Shown in pieces: positions 24,219 to 32,067 of a DNA stretch of 33,987 bases. The position numbers and the translations under genes were made by a program. Source of the DNA: Acetobacterium sp. (GTDB lineage Bacteria; Bacillota; Clostridia; Eubacteriales; Eubacteriaceae); NCBI GenBank assembly GCA_028692885.1, contig JAQUWM010000023.1:1-33987 (forward strand), written 5' to 3'. The notes beneath the pieces were generated by a model. It made no database searches. It saw only the letters and a program-made list of their open reading frames with translations, and had not been told where the DNA came from. Numbering within the stretch: the first letter of the stretch is position 1; every line of letters begins with the position of its first letter.

Positions 24219-24331
24219 TCGCCTTTAGATGGTTACCTCAATTAACATTCAAAAAACCGACATCCAAGTTATAACCGCGGATGCCAGTTATTTTTGATTT
24301 TGACTTTCTGTCTAACCATTTATTTAAATGA

Positions 24332-24361
24332 TTGTATTTCACTTTATTTTTGTACTATAAT
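24332..24361 (+). promoter_or_regulatory. Promoter of cysteine synthase gene
   Basis: TTGTAT (24332-24337), an 18-bp spacer and a perfect TATAAT (24356-24361) lie about 40 bp before the TTG start. No riboswitch or T-box was recognised in the short leader. Confidence 0.6.
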
Positions 24362-24402
24362 AAAGCTATGCACTGATTCTATCAATAGAAAGGACTACTC
24401 AA

Positions 24403-25308
24403 TTGCAGAAACTTATTTATAATAATATTTTAGAAACCATTGGCCATACGCCGATAGTTCGGATTAATCATTTAAATCCCAACCCTAATGTGGAAATCCT
24501 GGCAAAGTTTGAGGGCGTTAACCCAACCGGCAGCATTAAGGATCGAATTGCCCTTAAAATGGTCGAACAGGCCGAGGCTGAAGGTGTTTTAACCAAAGAC
24601 AAGATCATTATCGAACCGACCAGCGGCAATACCGGGATTGGTTTGGCGATGATCGCTGCCGTCAAGGGCTATCAGCTGGAAATCGTCATGAGCGAAGCCG
24701 TCTCGATTGAACGCCGTAAAATGATTCAAGCCTTTGGTGCGACCGTCACGCTGACCTCTCCGGCCGAAGGCACCGATGGTGCAATTCGCAAGGTGCGGGA
24801 ATTAGTTGCCACCTATCCGGAGCGTTATTTTAATCCGGATCAATTCAGCAATAAATATAATAAGCTCGCCCACTATTCCACCACGGCCGAGGAAATCTGG
24901 GAACAGACACAAGGGAAGGTTACCCACTTTGTTTCCTCTTTAGGGACCTCTGGCACCATTATGGGGGTTGGCATGGGACTTCGCGATCACAATCCCGATG
25001 TCAAAATTGTCGAAGCCCAGCCGGTGCTTGGTCATTACATCCAGGGACTTAAAAACATGGACGAAGCCATTGTTCCAGCTCTGTATCAACCTGATGAAAT
25101 TGATTTACATATCATGGTTGAATCGGAAATCGCGTTTGATTTTGCCCGTCAAATTGTCAAAAAAGAAGGGATCTTTGTCGGCATGAGCAGTGGCGCGGCC
25201 ATGTATGCGGCGACCGAAGTGGCTAAACAAATTGATTCCGGTTTGATTGTGGTGATCTTCCCGGACCGGGGTGAAAAATATCTCAGTACCGATTTATTTA
25301 AGCTGTAA
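24403..25308 (+). CDS. Cysteine synthase family protein (PLP-dependent)
   Basis: O-acetylserine sulfhydrylase-type enzyme of 301 residues that makes cysteine from O-acetylserine and sulfide using PLP. The cofactor lysine is K46 in NPTGSIKDR, the substrate loop TSGNTG is at 73-78, and the phosphate-binding loop is GTSGT in SSLGTSGTIMG. The C-terminal PDRGEKYLSTDLF resembles CysM as much as CysK, so I do not choose between them. The start is a TTG at 24403 with AAAGGA 8 nt upstream; there is no suitable ATG. No serine acetyltransferase gene is adjacent. It is monocistronic, with a promoter and terminator of its own. Confidence 0.92.
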   Translation: MQKLIYNNILETIGHTPIVRINHLNPNPNVEILAKFEGVNPTGSIKDRIALKMVEQAEAEGVLTKDKIIIEPTSGNTGIGLAMIAAVKGYQLEIVMSEAVSIERRKMIQAFGATVTLTSPAEGTDGAIRKVRELVATYPERYFNPDQFSNKYNKLAHYSTTAEEIWEQTQGKVTHFVSSLGTSGTIMGVGMGLRDHNPDVKIVEAQPVLGHYIQGLKNMDEAIVPALYQPDEIDLHIMVESEIAFDFARQIVKKEGIFVGMSSGAAMYAATEVAKQIDSGLIVVIFPDRGEKYLSTDLFKL

Positions 25309-25319
25309 TTTTTTAGGTG

Positions 25320-25358
25320 ACAGGTGATATGAGGCATGCTCATATCACCTGTTTTATT
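25320..25358 (+). terminator. Terminator of cysteine synthase gene
   Basis: Perfect 14-bp stem ACAGGTGATATGAG (25320-25333) / CTCATATCACCTGT (25339-25352) with a 5-nt loop, then a TTTATTTT tail, 11 bp past the stop. Confidence 0.85.
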
Positions 25359-25830
25359 TTGCCAAAACAAGCGAATTAAGCTAAGCGCAAGATAAAATTT
25401 GCGCTCTCTGCAAGAAACTAACCCGATATTGCATCAAAACGAAAAAAACTGGTTTTTGATAAAAAAATGCCTTAGTATATAAGGTGATGTTACTAAAATC
25501 AGCTTTTTCAATTTATTGGCTCCTATTCTTTTATTCATTGTCATTTATATCATTTCCTGATGGGGCGGCCAGGAAAACCTGGCACAGGCCTTAAGACTTG
25601 CGGAAATGATCCAATTCCAGATTGCCACCGAAACTTCAAGAACTCCTTTACATCTGTAAGTGATGGAAGAAGGTATAATCTATCCCACGCATGGTTCCCC
25701 ATGCCAATCTCCATCATATCAAAATTTCCATTATTTTCTCGGGAGACATTTGGGCCCAAGTGAGTAAAGCAAGCGGATGGTCGTATCAATCCGTCATGTC
25801 CGCTTCATCATCTTGGAAAAATATCTTTAC
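25359..25830. other. 472-bp gene-free stretch
   Basis: It contains an inverted repeat AGCGCAA (25384-25390) / TTGCGCT (25399-25405) without a T-run. Small open frames on both strands lie between 25550 and 25790. The minus-strand one (79 residues, WDRLYLLPSLTDVKEFLKF) has no clear ribosome binding site and was not recognised; it might be a decayed gene fragment. No function assigned. Confidence 0.35.
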
Positions 25831-26457
25831 TTATTTTAATCCTTCAATCACAGCCACAAAGGTATCAACTGGTTGTGCTCCACTTACGGTCTCTTTTCCA
25901 TTAAACAAGAAATGCGGGACGCCATTTATTTTTCGCGCATGTGCGTTTGACTCATCTTGCCTGACCTCTTTTGCGAAAGCTGATGACTCTAAAATACGTA
26001 ATGCTTCCGCTCGATCTAATCCCACTTCACCTGCAATTGCAGTTAATACGTCAAAATCTGAAATGTTTACTGAATCAGTAAAATAGCCTTTCATCACGGC
26101 TTCTGTATAGGCCTTCAACTTGCCTTTATTCTTGGCGTAATGTGACAAACGATGGGCATCAAAGGTATTGGTCGGCTGCAATTTGTCAAAATTGAATTCC
26201 AGATCAACTTCTTTCGCAACATTGATAATATTACTATTAGCGGCTCTTGCTTGCTCGATGCTCATCCCATATTTCTTAGCGAGCAATTGATTAATGCTCT
26301 CATCATAGCTCTTTTTTGCGTTCGGATCTAATTCAAACGAATGAAAGACGATCTCAACGTCCTCTGTCATTCCTGTTTTCTTAAGGGCTAAGGCAAGCTT
26401 TCTTTCCCCAATATAACAAAAAGGACATACATAATCTGACCAAATTTCTATTTTCAT
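25831..26457 (-). CDS. DsbA-family oxidoreductase (FrnE-like)
   Basis: Thioredoxin-fold protein of 208 residues in the FrnE/2-hydroxychromene-isomerase branch of the DsbA family. The first strand MKIEIWSDYV leads into the redox pair C11-P-F-C14, then the helical insertion. The cis-Pro loop INGVPHFLFNGK and AQPVDTFVAVIEGL lie near the C-terminus. There is no signal peptide, so it acts in the cytoplasm, unlike classical DsbA. FrnE proteins have disulfide isomerase activity and protect against oxidative stress in some bacteria. GAGGT lies 8 nt before the ATG. It lies 69 bp downstream of a thioredoxin-like gene on the same strand, suggesting a thiol-redox operon. Confidence 0.9.
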   Translation of the reverse strand: MKIEIWSDYVCPFCYIGERKLALALKKTGMTEDVEIVFHSFELDPNAKKSYDESINQLLAKKYGMSIEQARAANSNIINVAKEVDLEFNFDKLQPTNTFDAHRLSHYAKNKGKLKAYTEAVMKGYFTDSVNISDFDVLTAIAGEVGLDRAEALRILESSAFAKEVRQDESNAHARKINGVPHFLFNGKETVSGAQPVDTFVAVIEGLK

Positions 26458-26526
26458 TGTTATTTACCTCATAATTCTTACCACTGGTAAGACCTTTCAA
26501 ATATCTGTTATCAGAAAACCGCAAAT

Positions 26527-26865
26527 TCAATTTTTATGTTCTTCATAAAAAAGCTCGTAGTATCTGGAAATTTTTTCTTCGAGATTGATCAGGCTGATAA
26601 TACCAGCTCCTCTTACTGTTTCTTTACCTTGAATAAACAGTATCATAGCCGGAGTTGAAAAGATGTGAAAACTGGTCGAAAGTTCTGACAAGTTTTGCAC
26701 ATCAACCTTAACCGCCCGAATCTTTGGGTAGCGGTCAATCATTACATCAATTTTTGGCTGCAGATCCCGACACACGTTGCAGGTATTGCTACCAAAATAA
26801 ACCAGCAACATGTCATTCATCTGAATCAGTTGATTCATTTCTTTTACTGTATTTACTGGTTCCAT
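26527..26865 (-). CDS. Thioredoxin-like protein
   Basis: Thioredoxin-fold protein of about 112 residues. It has the strand MLLVYFGSNTCNVCRDL with a CNVC pair (about residues 29-32) instead of the classical CGPC, AVKVDVQNLSELSTSFHIFSTPAMILFIQGKE with the cis-Pro, and a C-terminal helix. There is no signal peptide. Such YbbN/YtpP-like proteins probably reduce disulfides or act as chaperone-type thioredoxins; the partner is unknown. AGGAAATAT precedes the ATG at 26865, preferred over the upstream in-frame start at 26886. It is first in a two-gene operon with the DsbA-like gene. Confidence 0.85.
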   Translation of the reverse strand: MEPVNTVKEMNQLIQMNDMLLVYFGSNTCNVCRDLQPKIDVMIDRYPKIRAVKVDVQNLSELSTSFHIFSTPAMILFIQGKETVRGAGIISLINLEEKISRYYELFYEEHKN

Positions 26866-26908
26866 ATATTTCCTCACAATCACCATATAAATAGATTACC
26901 CCCAACTT

Positions 26909-26937
26909 TTTATGCCCTTGTATGGTTAAGGTGTCAA
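26909..26937 (-). promoter_or_regulatory. Promoter of thioredoxin-like/DsbA-like operon
   Basis: Minus-strand perfect TTGACA (26937-26932), a 17-bp spacer and CATAAA (26914-26909). The spacer holds a small dyad, CCTT then AAGG 8 nt later. Read with TAAAAA as the -10 box, the spacer is 19 bp, as at MerR-type promoters. Confidence 0.5.
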
Positions 26938-27109
26938 AACTCCATTCTAGTAGTTAAGTACAGATAGATTGATTTTACAACGTCAGGGTACCATTAACAG
27001 CATCTCCGGCAGAAATGGTATCTCCTTTGTTTTTTTTAATTAATTCTTTGTGGAAGTGTACAAACCATCGATTCATATAAAAAATTATTAAACTTTTACA
27101 TTTATAGTG

Positions 27110-27115
27110 TATAAT
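27110..27115 (+). promoter_or_regulatory. -10 box before third cyclase gene
   Basis: A perfect TATAAT lies 35 bp before the ATG at 27151; no convincing -35 box is visible. Confidence 0.4.
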
Positions 27116-27150
27116 AAAAATGATTACTTAAAATATTGCGAGGATTACAA

Positions 27151-28320
27151 ATGAAAATCACACAGCTCTTAACTGTCGATAAAACGCTGCCAGAATCAAC
27201 CCTTTCATTGATCAACCATAAAACAAACCAAATCAATATCAAGCGCATGACCTATTTCTTTTTTGTAATGCTTATCGTTGAACCAATTATCATCCTATTA
27301 TTTGATACAAGAGGTCTATTTCAGCAATACTCGCAAGAAAAATGGCTCTATCTCAGTTATTTCATTCTCCATTTAACCCTTTGGCTTATTTCCCTCGGTT
27401 GGACCCTGATGAGAAAAACAATTAAAAATAAGGGTGCTGAGCTAAATTTTTTGATTCCGGTTGTGATCACCGTATTGCTGATGCTATTAAGTTTGATCAA
27501 TGGCTTGGATCAGATAAAGGGAAATGAAATCACAGTATATATTGGATATATTCTGATGACAGGTGTTGCTATGCTGATGTCATTCCCCACTAACTTGATT
27601 GTTCTGGCACCATCCTATGCTATTTTTGTGATTGGGATACTTATTTTTCAGACAGATCCTTATGTAAAACTGAGCCGCCTGATCAACGGTTCGATATTTT
27701 TTTTGGCCGTCGTTGTCATTTTAACCTATCTCTATAAATACTATTTTGACAATACGCTGCAAACCCTTGAATTAAAACAAGCCAATGACAAACTGAATTA
27801 TATTTCAACCCACGATGGTCTGACCGGACTGTACAATCGCCGGGAATTTGAACAGCAGTTGTTCACTTTGAATCAGGAGGATAACGATAACATCGCTTTG
27901 CTGCTTTTGGATATTGATTTTTTCAAACATATCAATGATCGCTATGGCCACCTGGTCGGTGATCAGGTATTGATTCACATTGCCCAAATTATTAAACATG
28001 CGGTTCCCCCTGATTTTATCGTTTCCCGCTGGGGCGGCGAGGAATTTCTTATTGCTGGTCAGGTGGAAAGCCTGGAACAGGCATTAAGCCTTGCCGAAAT
28101 AATCCGAGTCCACATTGCCTCAGAATCCTCCCTTTTAGAACAGAGAAATATAACCGTCACAACCAGTCTGGGGGTTTCACTAATGACCGGTGACTGCATC
28201 AAAAACTTTGATCACTATTTCAAACTAACAGATGACGCTTTGTATCTGGCCAAAGAAAATGGCAGAAATCGGGTTGAGCAATCAAGTTTTATGGCCTTTG
28301 ACAAGACATCAGCGAGTTAA
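27151..28320 (+). CDS. Membrane diguanylate cyclase (multi-helix sensor + GGEEF)
   Basis: Predicted c-di-GMP synthase of 389 residues. The first half holds about six membrane helices (roughly 33-51, 66-86, 99-117, 128-146, 150-166 and 178-197) with very short loops, an MASE-like integral membrane sensor rather than an extracellular Cache domain. The GGDEF domain has THDGLTGLYNRREFE, LLLDIDFFKHINDRYGH and an active-site GGEEF at 295-299. The RxxD inhibitory site is not conserved (PPD in its place). GAGGA lies 6 nt before the ATG at 27151, preferred over a TTG at 27136. It is monocistronic and converges with the lipoprotein gene. Confidence 0.88.
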   Translation: MKITQLLTVDKTLPESTLSLINHKTNQINIKRMTYFFFVMLIVEPIIILLFDTRGLFQQYSQEKWLYLSYFILHLTLWLISLGWTLMRKTIKNKGAELNFLIPVVITVLLMLLSLINGLDQIKGNEITVYIGYILMTGVAMLMSFPTNLIVLAPSYAIFVIGILIFQTDPYVKLSRLINGSIFFLAVVVILTYLYKYYFDNTLQTLELKQANDKLNYISTHDGLTGLYNRREFEQQLFTLNQEDNDNIALLLLDIDFFKHINDRYGHLVGDQVLIHIAQIIKHAVPPDFIVSRWGGEEFLIAGQVESLEQALSLAEIIRVHIASESSLLEQRNITVTTSLGVSLMTGDCIKNFDHYFKLTDDALYLAKENGRNRVEQSSFMAFDKTSAS

Positions 28321-28400
28321 GCAGAGCCCAGCACCGAGGCTTAAAAGTGATCGGATGGCGTGGCTACCATTTTTAAGACAATCGATACCTGGATCGGCAA

Positions 28401-28793
28401 CTAATCGATCGTCTGAACTTCAACTGGAATCCACATTTTAGGGTTGTAATTAAGTGTATATTTATATTTCGAAACATTATTCTCCCCTAAATCTTCCAGC
28501 ACATAAGTCACGTTGTCACTTAACCCGATATAGTGTTTTTTGTAACTACCGTCTTCATCTTCAACGATGACTTCTAACTGATTGTCGGCTGTGTCGGCGG
28601 TGATTGACATTTTACCTGTCATTTGAAACAAAACGTCGCCCTCAATACAATTGATCACCGTTAACTGCCGGATTACATTAAAGTTATCCGCCTGTTGCGA
28701 CAAATTGTAAGAAACTTTTTCGGCTTGGCTTTCGCAGCCGGTCAGCATGAACAAACAACCCACCAGGGCAATAAATAATGCTATTTTTCTCAT
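28401..28793 (-). CDS. Beta-sandwich lipoprotein, phage-type
   Basis: Predicted surface lipoprotein of 130 residues. The signal peptide MRKIALFIALVGCLFM leads to the lipobox LTGC (cysteine near residue 20). The mature part has alternating beta strands: VIRQLTVINCIEGDVLFQMTG, a NQLEVIVEDEDGSYKKHYIGLSDNVTYVLEDL core, and a final VPVEV-like strand. This KKHYIGLSDNVTY pattern recalls small beta-sandwich lipoproteins annotated in phages and prophages; that match is from memory and not verified. No other phage genes are nearby. AAAGGA lies 8 nt before the ATG. It is last in a cluster of four minus-strand exported or membrane protein genes. Confidence 0.72.
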   Translation of the reverse strand: MRKIALFIALVGCLFMLTGCESQAEKVSYNLSQQADNFNVIRQLTVINCIEGDVLFQMTGKMSITADTADNQLEVIVEDEDGSYKKHYIGLSDNVTYVLEDLGENNVSKYKYTLNYNPKMWIPVEVQTID

Positions 28794-28927
28794 AATTTTT
28801 TTCCTTTCAATGTCCTTTTCAAAATTTCGACTTCTTCGATACGTAATGCGAAAAAACGATTTTTTTTGGTTCTAAACAAGTGATATCTGCTAAACTACTT
28901 TGTTCACCGTGACCCCCCCGGTTGCGG

Positions 28928-29209
28928 CTAAACAATTTCTGCCATAATCTCAATGACCTTGATAATATCAATCTGATCATTTAGTTTTTCGCCGGCTTCG
29001 ATCTGATTCGTCGTCAGCCCCAGATCTTTAATCGTACCTTCATGTTGATAAATTATAACGATTTCGTCATCAATGCCACCATCATGATCCAAATCCTTGA
29101 CTTGACTATAACTTTGGATGCCTTGACTGGCTGCGACCACTCCGATTGGTAAACCGGTTAGAATTAAAACCACGATGAGCCAAATAACAATACGCTTCTT
29201 TAATTTCAT
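28928..29209 (-). CDS. Small exported protein with dockerin/EF-hand-like loop
   Basis: Hypothetical secreted protein of 93 residues, family not recognised. A signal peptide (MKLKKRIVIWLIVVLILTGLPIGVVAA) is followed by a short mature chain. DLDHDGGIDDEIVII looks like a calcium-binding loop of the dockerin/EF-hand type, and the C-terminus is amphipathic (KLNDQIDIIKVIEIMAEIV). AAGG lies about 7 nt before the ATG. It lies 119 bp downstream of the four-helix membrane protein and 134 bp upstream of the lipoprotein gene, all on the minus strand. The mature protein is too small for an enzyme; it may bind a partner or metal. Confidence 0.7.
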   Translation of the reverse strand: MKLKKRIVIWLIVVLILTGLPIGVVAASQGIQSYSQVKDLDHDGGIDDEIVIIYQHEGTIKDLGLTTNQIEAGEKLNDQIDIIKVIEIMAEIV

Positions 29210-29328
29210 CTGATGCCTTCTTTCTAATTAAGCTTCTTCTGTATCCAACCTCTTCATAATTTGTGAATCGGCACGTAAATCCAAGCCGGGATTGTATCCT
29301 TTAATATGAGTTAAGAGTGTCTGAGTCA

Positions 29329-29826
29329 TTAATTCCCAACGTCACTGACTGATTCGCCAGACCGATCTTTTTTTACAATCTGATAAAGCAAGAATCCGTA
29401 GAATGTCAGAATAAAACTGGGATTCCCAGGACCGGTGTACATTCCCAACCGAAAAATTTGATTTATTAGCGGCAGATTAATATTAAAGTAAATGAGATAA
29501 CTACACAAAATCAAAAATGAATAAATCACTCCCAGAATACAACCGACTTGGGTCGCCTTACCCCTATAGTTTTTAATACCGGATCCCAAAATAAAGACAC
29601 CCGCTCCAATAAACAAATTAAACACAATGGGTAGAATAAATACCGATAAATTCTGATAAAAATTGCTGGCGTTGGGGCCAAAGGAGATTTCATCCCGGGC
29701 TAAATATTTTGTGTAGTTTAAGAGATAGGGAAACAGGGTCAGGTATAAAAATGGGATCACCCAAATTAAAAACGCATAACTCCACGGCATCATTTTCTTT
29801 TTACGTTGTACCATATTAATCATCAT
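29329..29826 (-). CDS. Membrane protein with four helices, unknown function
   Basis: Hypothetical integral membrane protein of 165 residues, not recognised. Hydrophobic segments lie at about 15-38, 62-84, 93-115 and 135-152, with a positively charged N-terminus (MVQRKKKM) and C-terminus (KKDRSGES), giving an N-in, C-in topology. It lacks a cleavable signal peptide. AAGGAG lies 7 nt before the first of two tandem ATG codons. It starts only 11 bp after the exported protein at 29838-30584, so the two are almost certainly co-transcribed and may work together in the envelope. Confidence 0.72.
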   Translation of the reverse strand: MMINMVQRKKKMMPWSYAFLIWVIPFLYLTLFPYLLNYTKYLARDEISFGPNASNFYQNLSVFILPIVFNLFIGAGVFILGSGIKNYRGKATQVGCILGVIYSFLILCSYLIYFNINLPLINQIFRLGMYTGPGNPSFILTFYGFLLYQIVKKDRSGESVSDVGN

Positions 29827-29837
29827 TTTCTCACTCC

Positions 29838-30584
29838 TTAATTACTATAATCATATTCCAATACTATCGATCGGGAATCGCCATTTTCATGGATCAAATT
29901 TCCCGCGAAAATGGTCCGACAATGGACAAAGTCTTTCGTCCGAAGTAACCATGGACTTGGGGCGATTCGTTCTGTTTCATAGGAATTGGCTGCTGTTTCA
30001 AGATCCCATAGTACCAGCTCATTGACGGCACCATTTTCTACACCAATGCCATTGCTAATCCGGTATCCTAATTCTACATCTTGCAGGCGGACCGTTTGAT
30101 CAGTTATTTCCCAATCGACATAAACGCCGTCGATCCGGATAACTTGATAAATTCCAAAGTCTCCCGTGGCATAGCGCATCCCTAGTACCACCGAAATCAC
30201 ATTATCTTCATCTGACCTGGGACTGCTGATTTCTGTGCCATAACCATGTTGATCAACATTTTTGGGCAAACTGACAATGATTTCCTGATAATAATGTTTC
30301 TCTCCGGTACCATCATTGAAATAAACGAGTTGGGGTTCTGTGCTTTGAGTCACCAGATCTTTATCCTCTTGCGAGTTGAATTCAATGGATTCACCTGTCT
30401 CTTTATTGGCAATAACACCCTTCCATGCGATCATCTCCAGTAGCTCCGGGTCTGTACTTCGCTGAAAATTCTGAGCATCAAGATCTGTTTCGCTTTTTTC
30501 CAATGCTGCTATTCCCGACGGCGATAAGCCCAAAATTAGAATGACCAGCACGATCAGACAAGTCTTTATTTTTTTGGATTTCAT
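29838..30584 (-). CDS. Exported protein of unknown function
   Basis: Hypothetical secreted protein of 248 residues, not recognised. The signal peptide MKSKKIKTCLIVLVILILGLSPSGIAA (cleavage near residue 27) is followed by a mostly beta-predicted chain rich in Asp, Glu and aromatic residues (KHYYQEIIVSLPKN, FGIYQVIRIDGVYVDWEI). It has few cysteines and no enzyme motif that I can see. GAGGGGAG lies 8 nt before the ATG. It is the first gene of the four-gene exported/membrane cluster, and an inverted repeat lies just upstream. Confidence 0.72.
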   Translation of the reverse strand: MKSKKIKTCLIVLVILILGLSPSGIAALEKSETDLDAQNFQRSTDPELLEMIAWKGVIANKETGESIEFNSQEDKDLVTQSTEPQLVYFNDGTGEKHYYQEIIVSLPKNVDQHGYGTEISSPRSDEDNVISVVLGMRYATGDFGIYQVIRIDGVYVDWEITDQTVRLQDVELGYRISNGIGVENGAVNELVLWDLETAANSYETERIAPSPWLLRTKDFVHCRTIFAGNLIHENGDSRSIVLEYDYSN

Positions 30585-30621
30585 TCGTTTAACTCCCCTC
30601 TTTACAAATTTTTAATCCACT

Positions 30622-30642
30622 CATCTTGGTTAAACTAAGATG
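30622..30642. promoter_or_regulatory. Inverted repeat upstream of exported-protein cluster
   Basis: CATCTTGGTT and AACTAAGATG form 10-bp arms (one wobble) around a single A, 37 bp before the ATG at 30584. This is a candidate operator for the cluster. As a hairpin it lacks a T-run, so a terminator is unlikely. Confidence 0.5.
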
Positions 30643-30946
30643 ACCTTCTGTTCTCCTTGCATTTCTTAACCCCTGATTTTATTCAAGGTCTATTCAAGTT
30701 CCATTCGCTACATTAAGGACAGGGACGCTTTCTGTGTATTTTAGCCATTATTAAATGTCTGACCGAACTGCCTGTCAAATCGCCAGCCGGCAACGACTGC
30801 CAGATATAGTCTAATCTCCACGAAAGTTAATCCTCAGCCCAGCAGCAGGTGAGGTTTCATGTCCATAAAGTAAATCAAATGATAAAATTTAACATGGCTC
30901 TAATCCCCTTACCGGTTGCAGATTATTAAGAAAGGAGAACACCAAA
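30643..30946. other. Intergenic region between divergent genes
   Basis: Apart from the ribosome binding site AAAGGAG just before 30947 and a poor promoter-like GATAAAAT near 30881, nothing definite is seen. No open frame with a credible start. Confidence 0.35.
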
Positions 30947-31519
30947 ATGATCAATTCAATCAGTCAAAGTGGTAATGCTTCCAGTATTTGGCAGGCATAT
31001 CAAACCAAACAAGCTGCCTCCAAAGAAACCAGCGATACGAGTGAAACCGGCCAAATCGATGGCTCGATGCCGCCACCACCAAAAGGTCCACCACCTAATG
31101 TCAGTGCAACATCCGAATCAGCAGATTCTTCATTGACATCGGAACAGGAAGATTTAATCAGTTCGATTCTAGAAGAGTATGATGCTTCCTCACTAACCGA
31201 AGAGGATGCTACAGCCATCATTACAGCGTTGAAAGAAGCCGATATTACACCAAGCAGCGCCTTAGCCGACGCAATTAAAACCAACGGCTTTGATCTTCAG
31301 GAAATTCAAAACCTCGTTCCCATTTCTGAAAGCCTTCCAAATGGCGGTATTTCGCAAAATTACATGCAGATCCGTGAAACAATGGGTAGCTTAAGTATAC
31401 TAGATGATACCCAGTTGAGTCAAACCCCGAAAACGAACCAACAATTACTTCTCCAACAATACCAAGACAGTCAAAATACCAGTGCAACGAGTCAAGTGAG
31501 TATGGATGTCCTTGCATGA
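30947..31519 (+). CDS. Proline-rich-linker protein of unknown function
   Basis: Hypothetical protein of 190 residues with no signal peptide or membrane helix. Residues 1-40 are Ser/Thr/Gln-rich, then comes a polyproline segment (MPPPPKGPPP, about 40-50). An acidic helical domain (LTSEQEDLISSILEEYDASSLTEEDATAIITALKEADI, about 63-100) follows, then a Gln/Ser-rich tail. The paired LTSEQ/LTEED helices resemble EF-hand-like or helical-bundle small proteins found in other clostridia behind a similar PPPP stretch, but no function is known. AAAGGAG lies 9 nt before the ATG. Composition bias makes homology calls unreliable. Confidence 0.65.
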   Translation: MINSISQSGNASSIWQAYQTKQAASKETSDTSETGQIDGSMPPPPKGPPPNVSATSESADSSLTSEQEDLISSILEEYDASSLTEEDATAIITALKEADITPSSALADAIKTNGFDLQEIQNLVPISESLPNGGISQNYMQIRETMGSLSILDDTQLSQTPKTNQQLLLQQYQDSQNTSATSQVSMDVLA

Positions 31520-31686
31520 TATGGATTAATGATGCATTATCCGTGTCATTACCCTTAACCTCATCTCAGCGATAGTGAGTCAGCCGTTTCTGGTGACTTT
31601 GCCCTGTCTATTTCGCGTAGAAGTTGCGTCAATAAAAAATTTACTTTATTTTTCTAAACCTTAGAAACAGTTGTAGTTAAAAACAT

Positions 31687-31715
31687 CTCTGGCAGATTTT
31701 CTGCCAGAGGTTTTT
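31687..31715 (+). terminator. Rho-independent terminator
   Basis: Perfect 9-bp stem CTCTGGCAG (31687-31695) / CTGCCAGAG (31701-31709), 5-nt loop, then GTTTTT. It is 168 bp beyond the stop of the proline-rich protein gene, which implies a long 3' UTR or a separate small transcript. Confidence 0.8.
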
Positions 31716-31896
31716 AGATCGACGATATTTAAAACCGCTTCATCGGAGCTCTTTGGAAATAGTGTAACATTTTATTACCACCAATAACAGGATTAAATGT
31801 ATAAAAAGCGGCCAAATGGGTGGCAATGGATCTTTTGAGTGTGCCTCACACCTGTGCCTAAGTTAGTCCGGCAATCTGGCAAACTTTAAATTTTTG

Positions 31897-31925
31897 TTTC
31901 TTTTTAAGCGTTCCAGTGCTATAAT
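31897..31925 (+). promoter_or_regulatory. Extended -10 promoter of HPP-like gene
   Basis: TTTCTT (31897-31902), a 17-bp spacer ending in TGC, and a perfect TATAAT (31920-31925). The TGn extension offsets the weak -35 box. Confidence 0.6.
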
Positions 31926-32067
31926 CATGAGAACAGATAACTACCGGTTTCGATTACAATTCTATCTTCATGATCACAGCGTATTGCCCCAACATAAACA
32001 AATTTGAAGCTGACATGAATACTAGAAAGGAACCATAACCCGATTATTTTTAGAGAGGCAGAATTCT

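Larger units (their letters stand above)
31520..32067. other. 548-bp intergenic region with terminator and promoter
   Basis: No gene is seen. It holds the hairpin at 31687-31709 and an extended -10 promoter near 31917-31925, both listed separately. The predicted leader between promoter and TTG start is about 135 nt, long enough for a regulatory element, but no known riboswitch motif was recognised. Confidence 0.4.

Noticed and set aside
25550..25789. 79-residue minus-strand frame after the DsbA-like gene
   Set aside because: No ribosome binding site, no recognised family; at most a decayed fragment, so mentioned only with the intergenic region.
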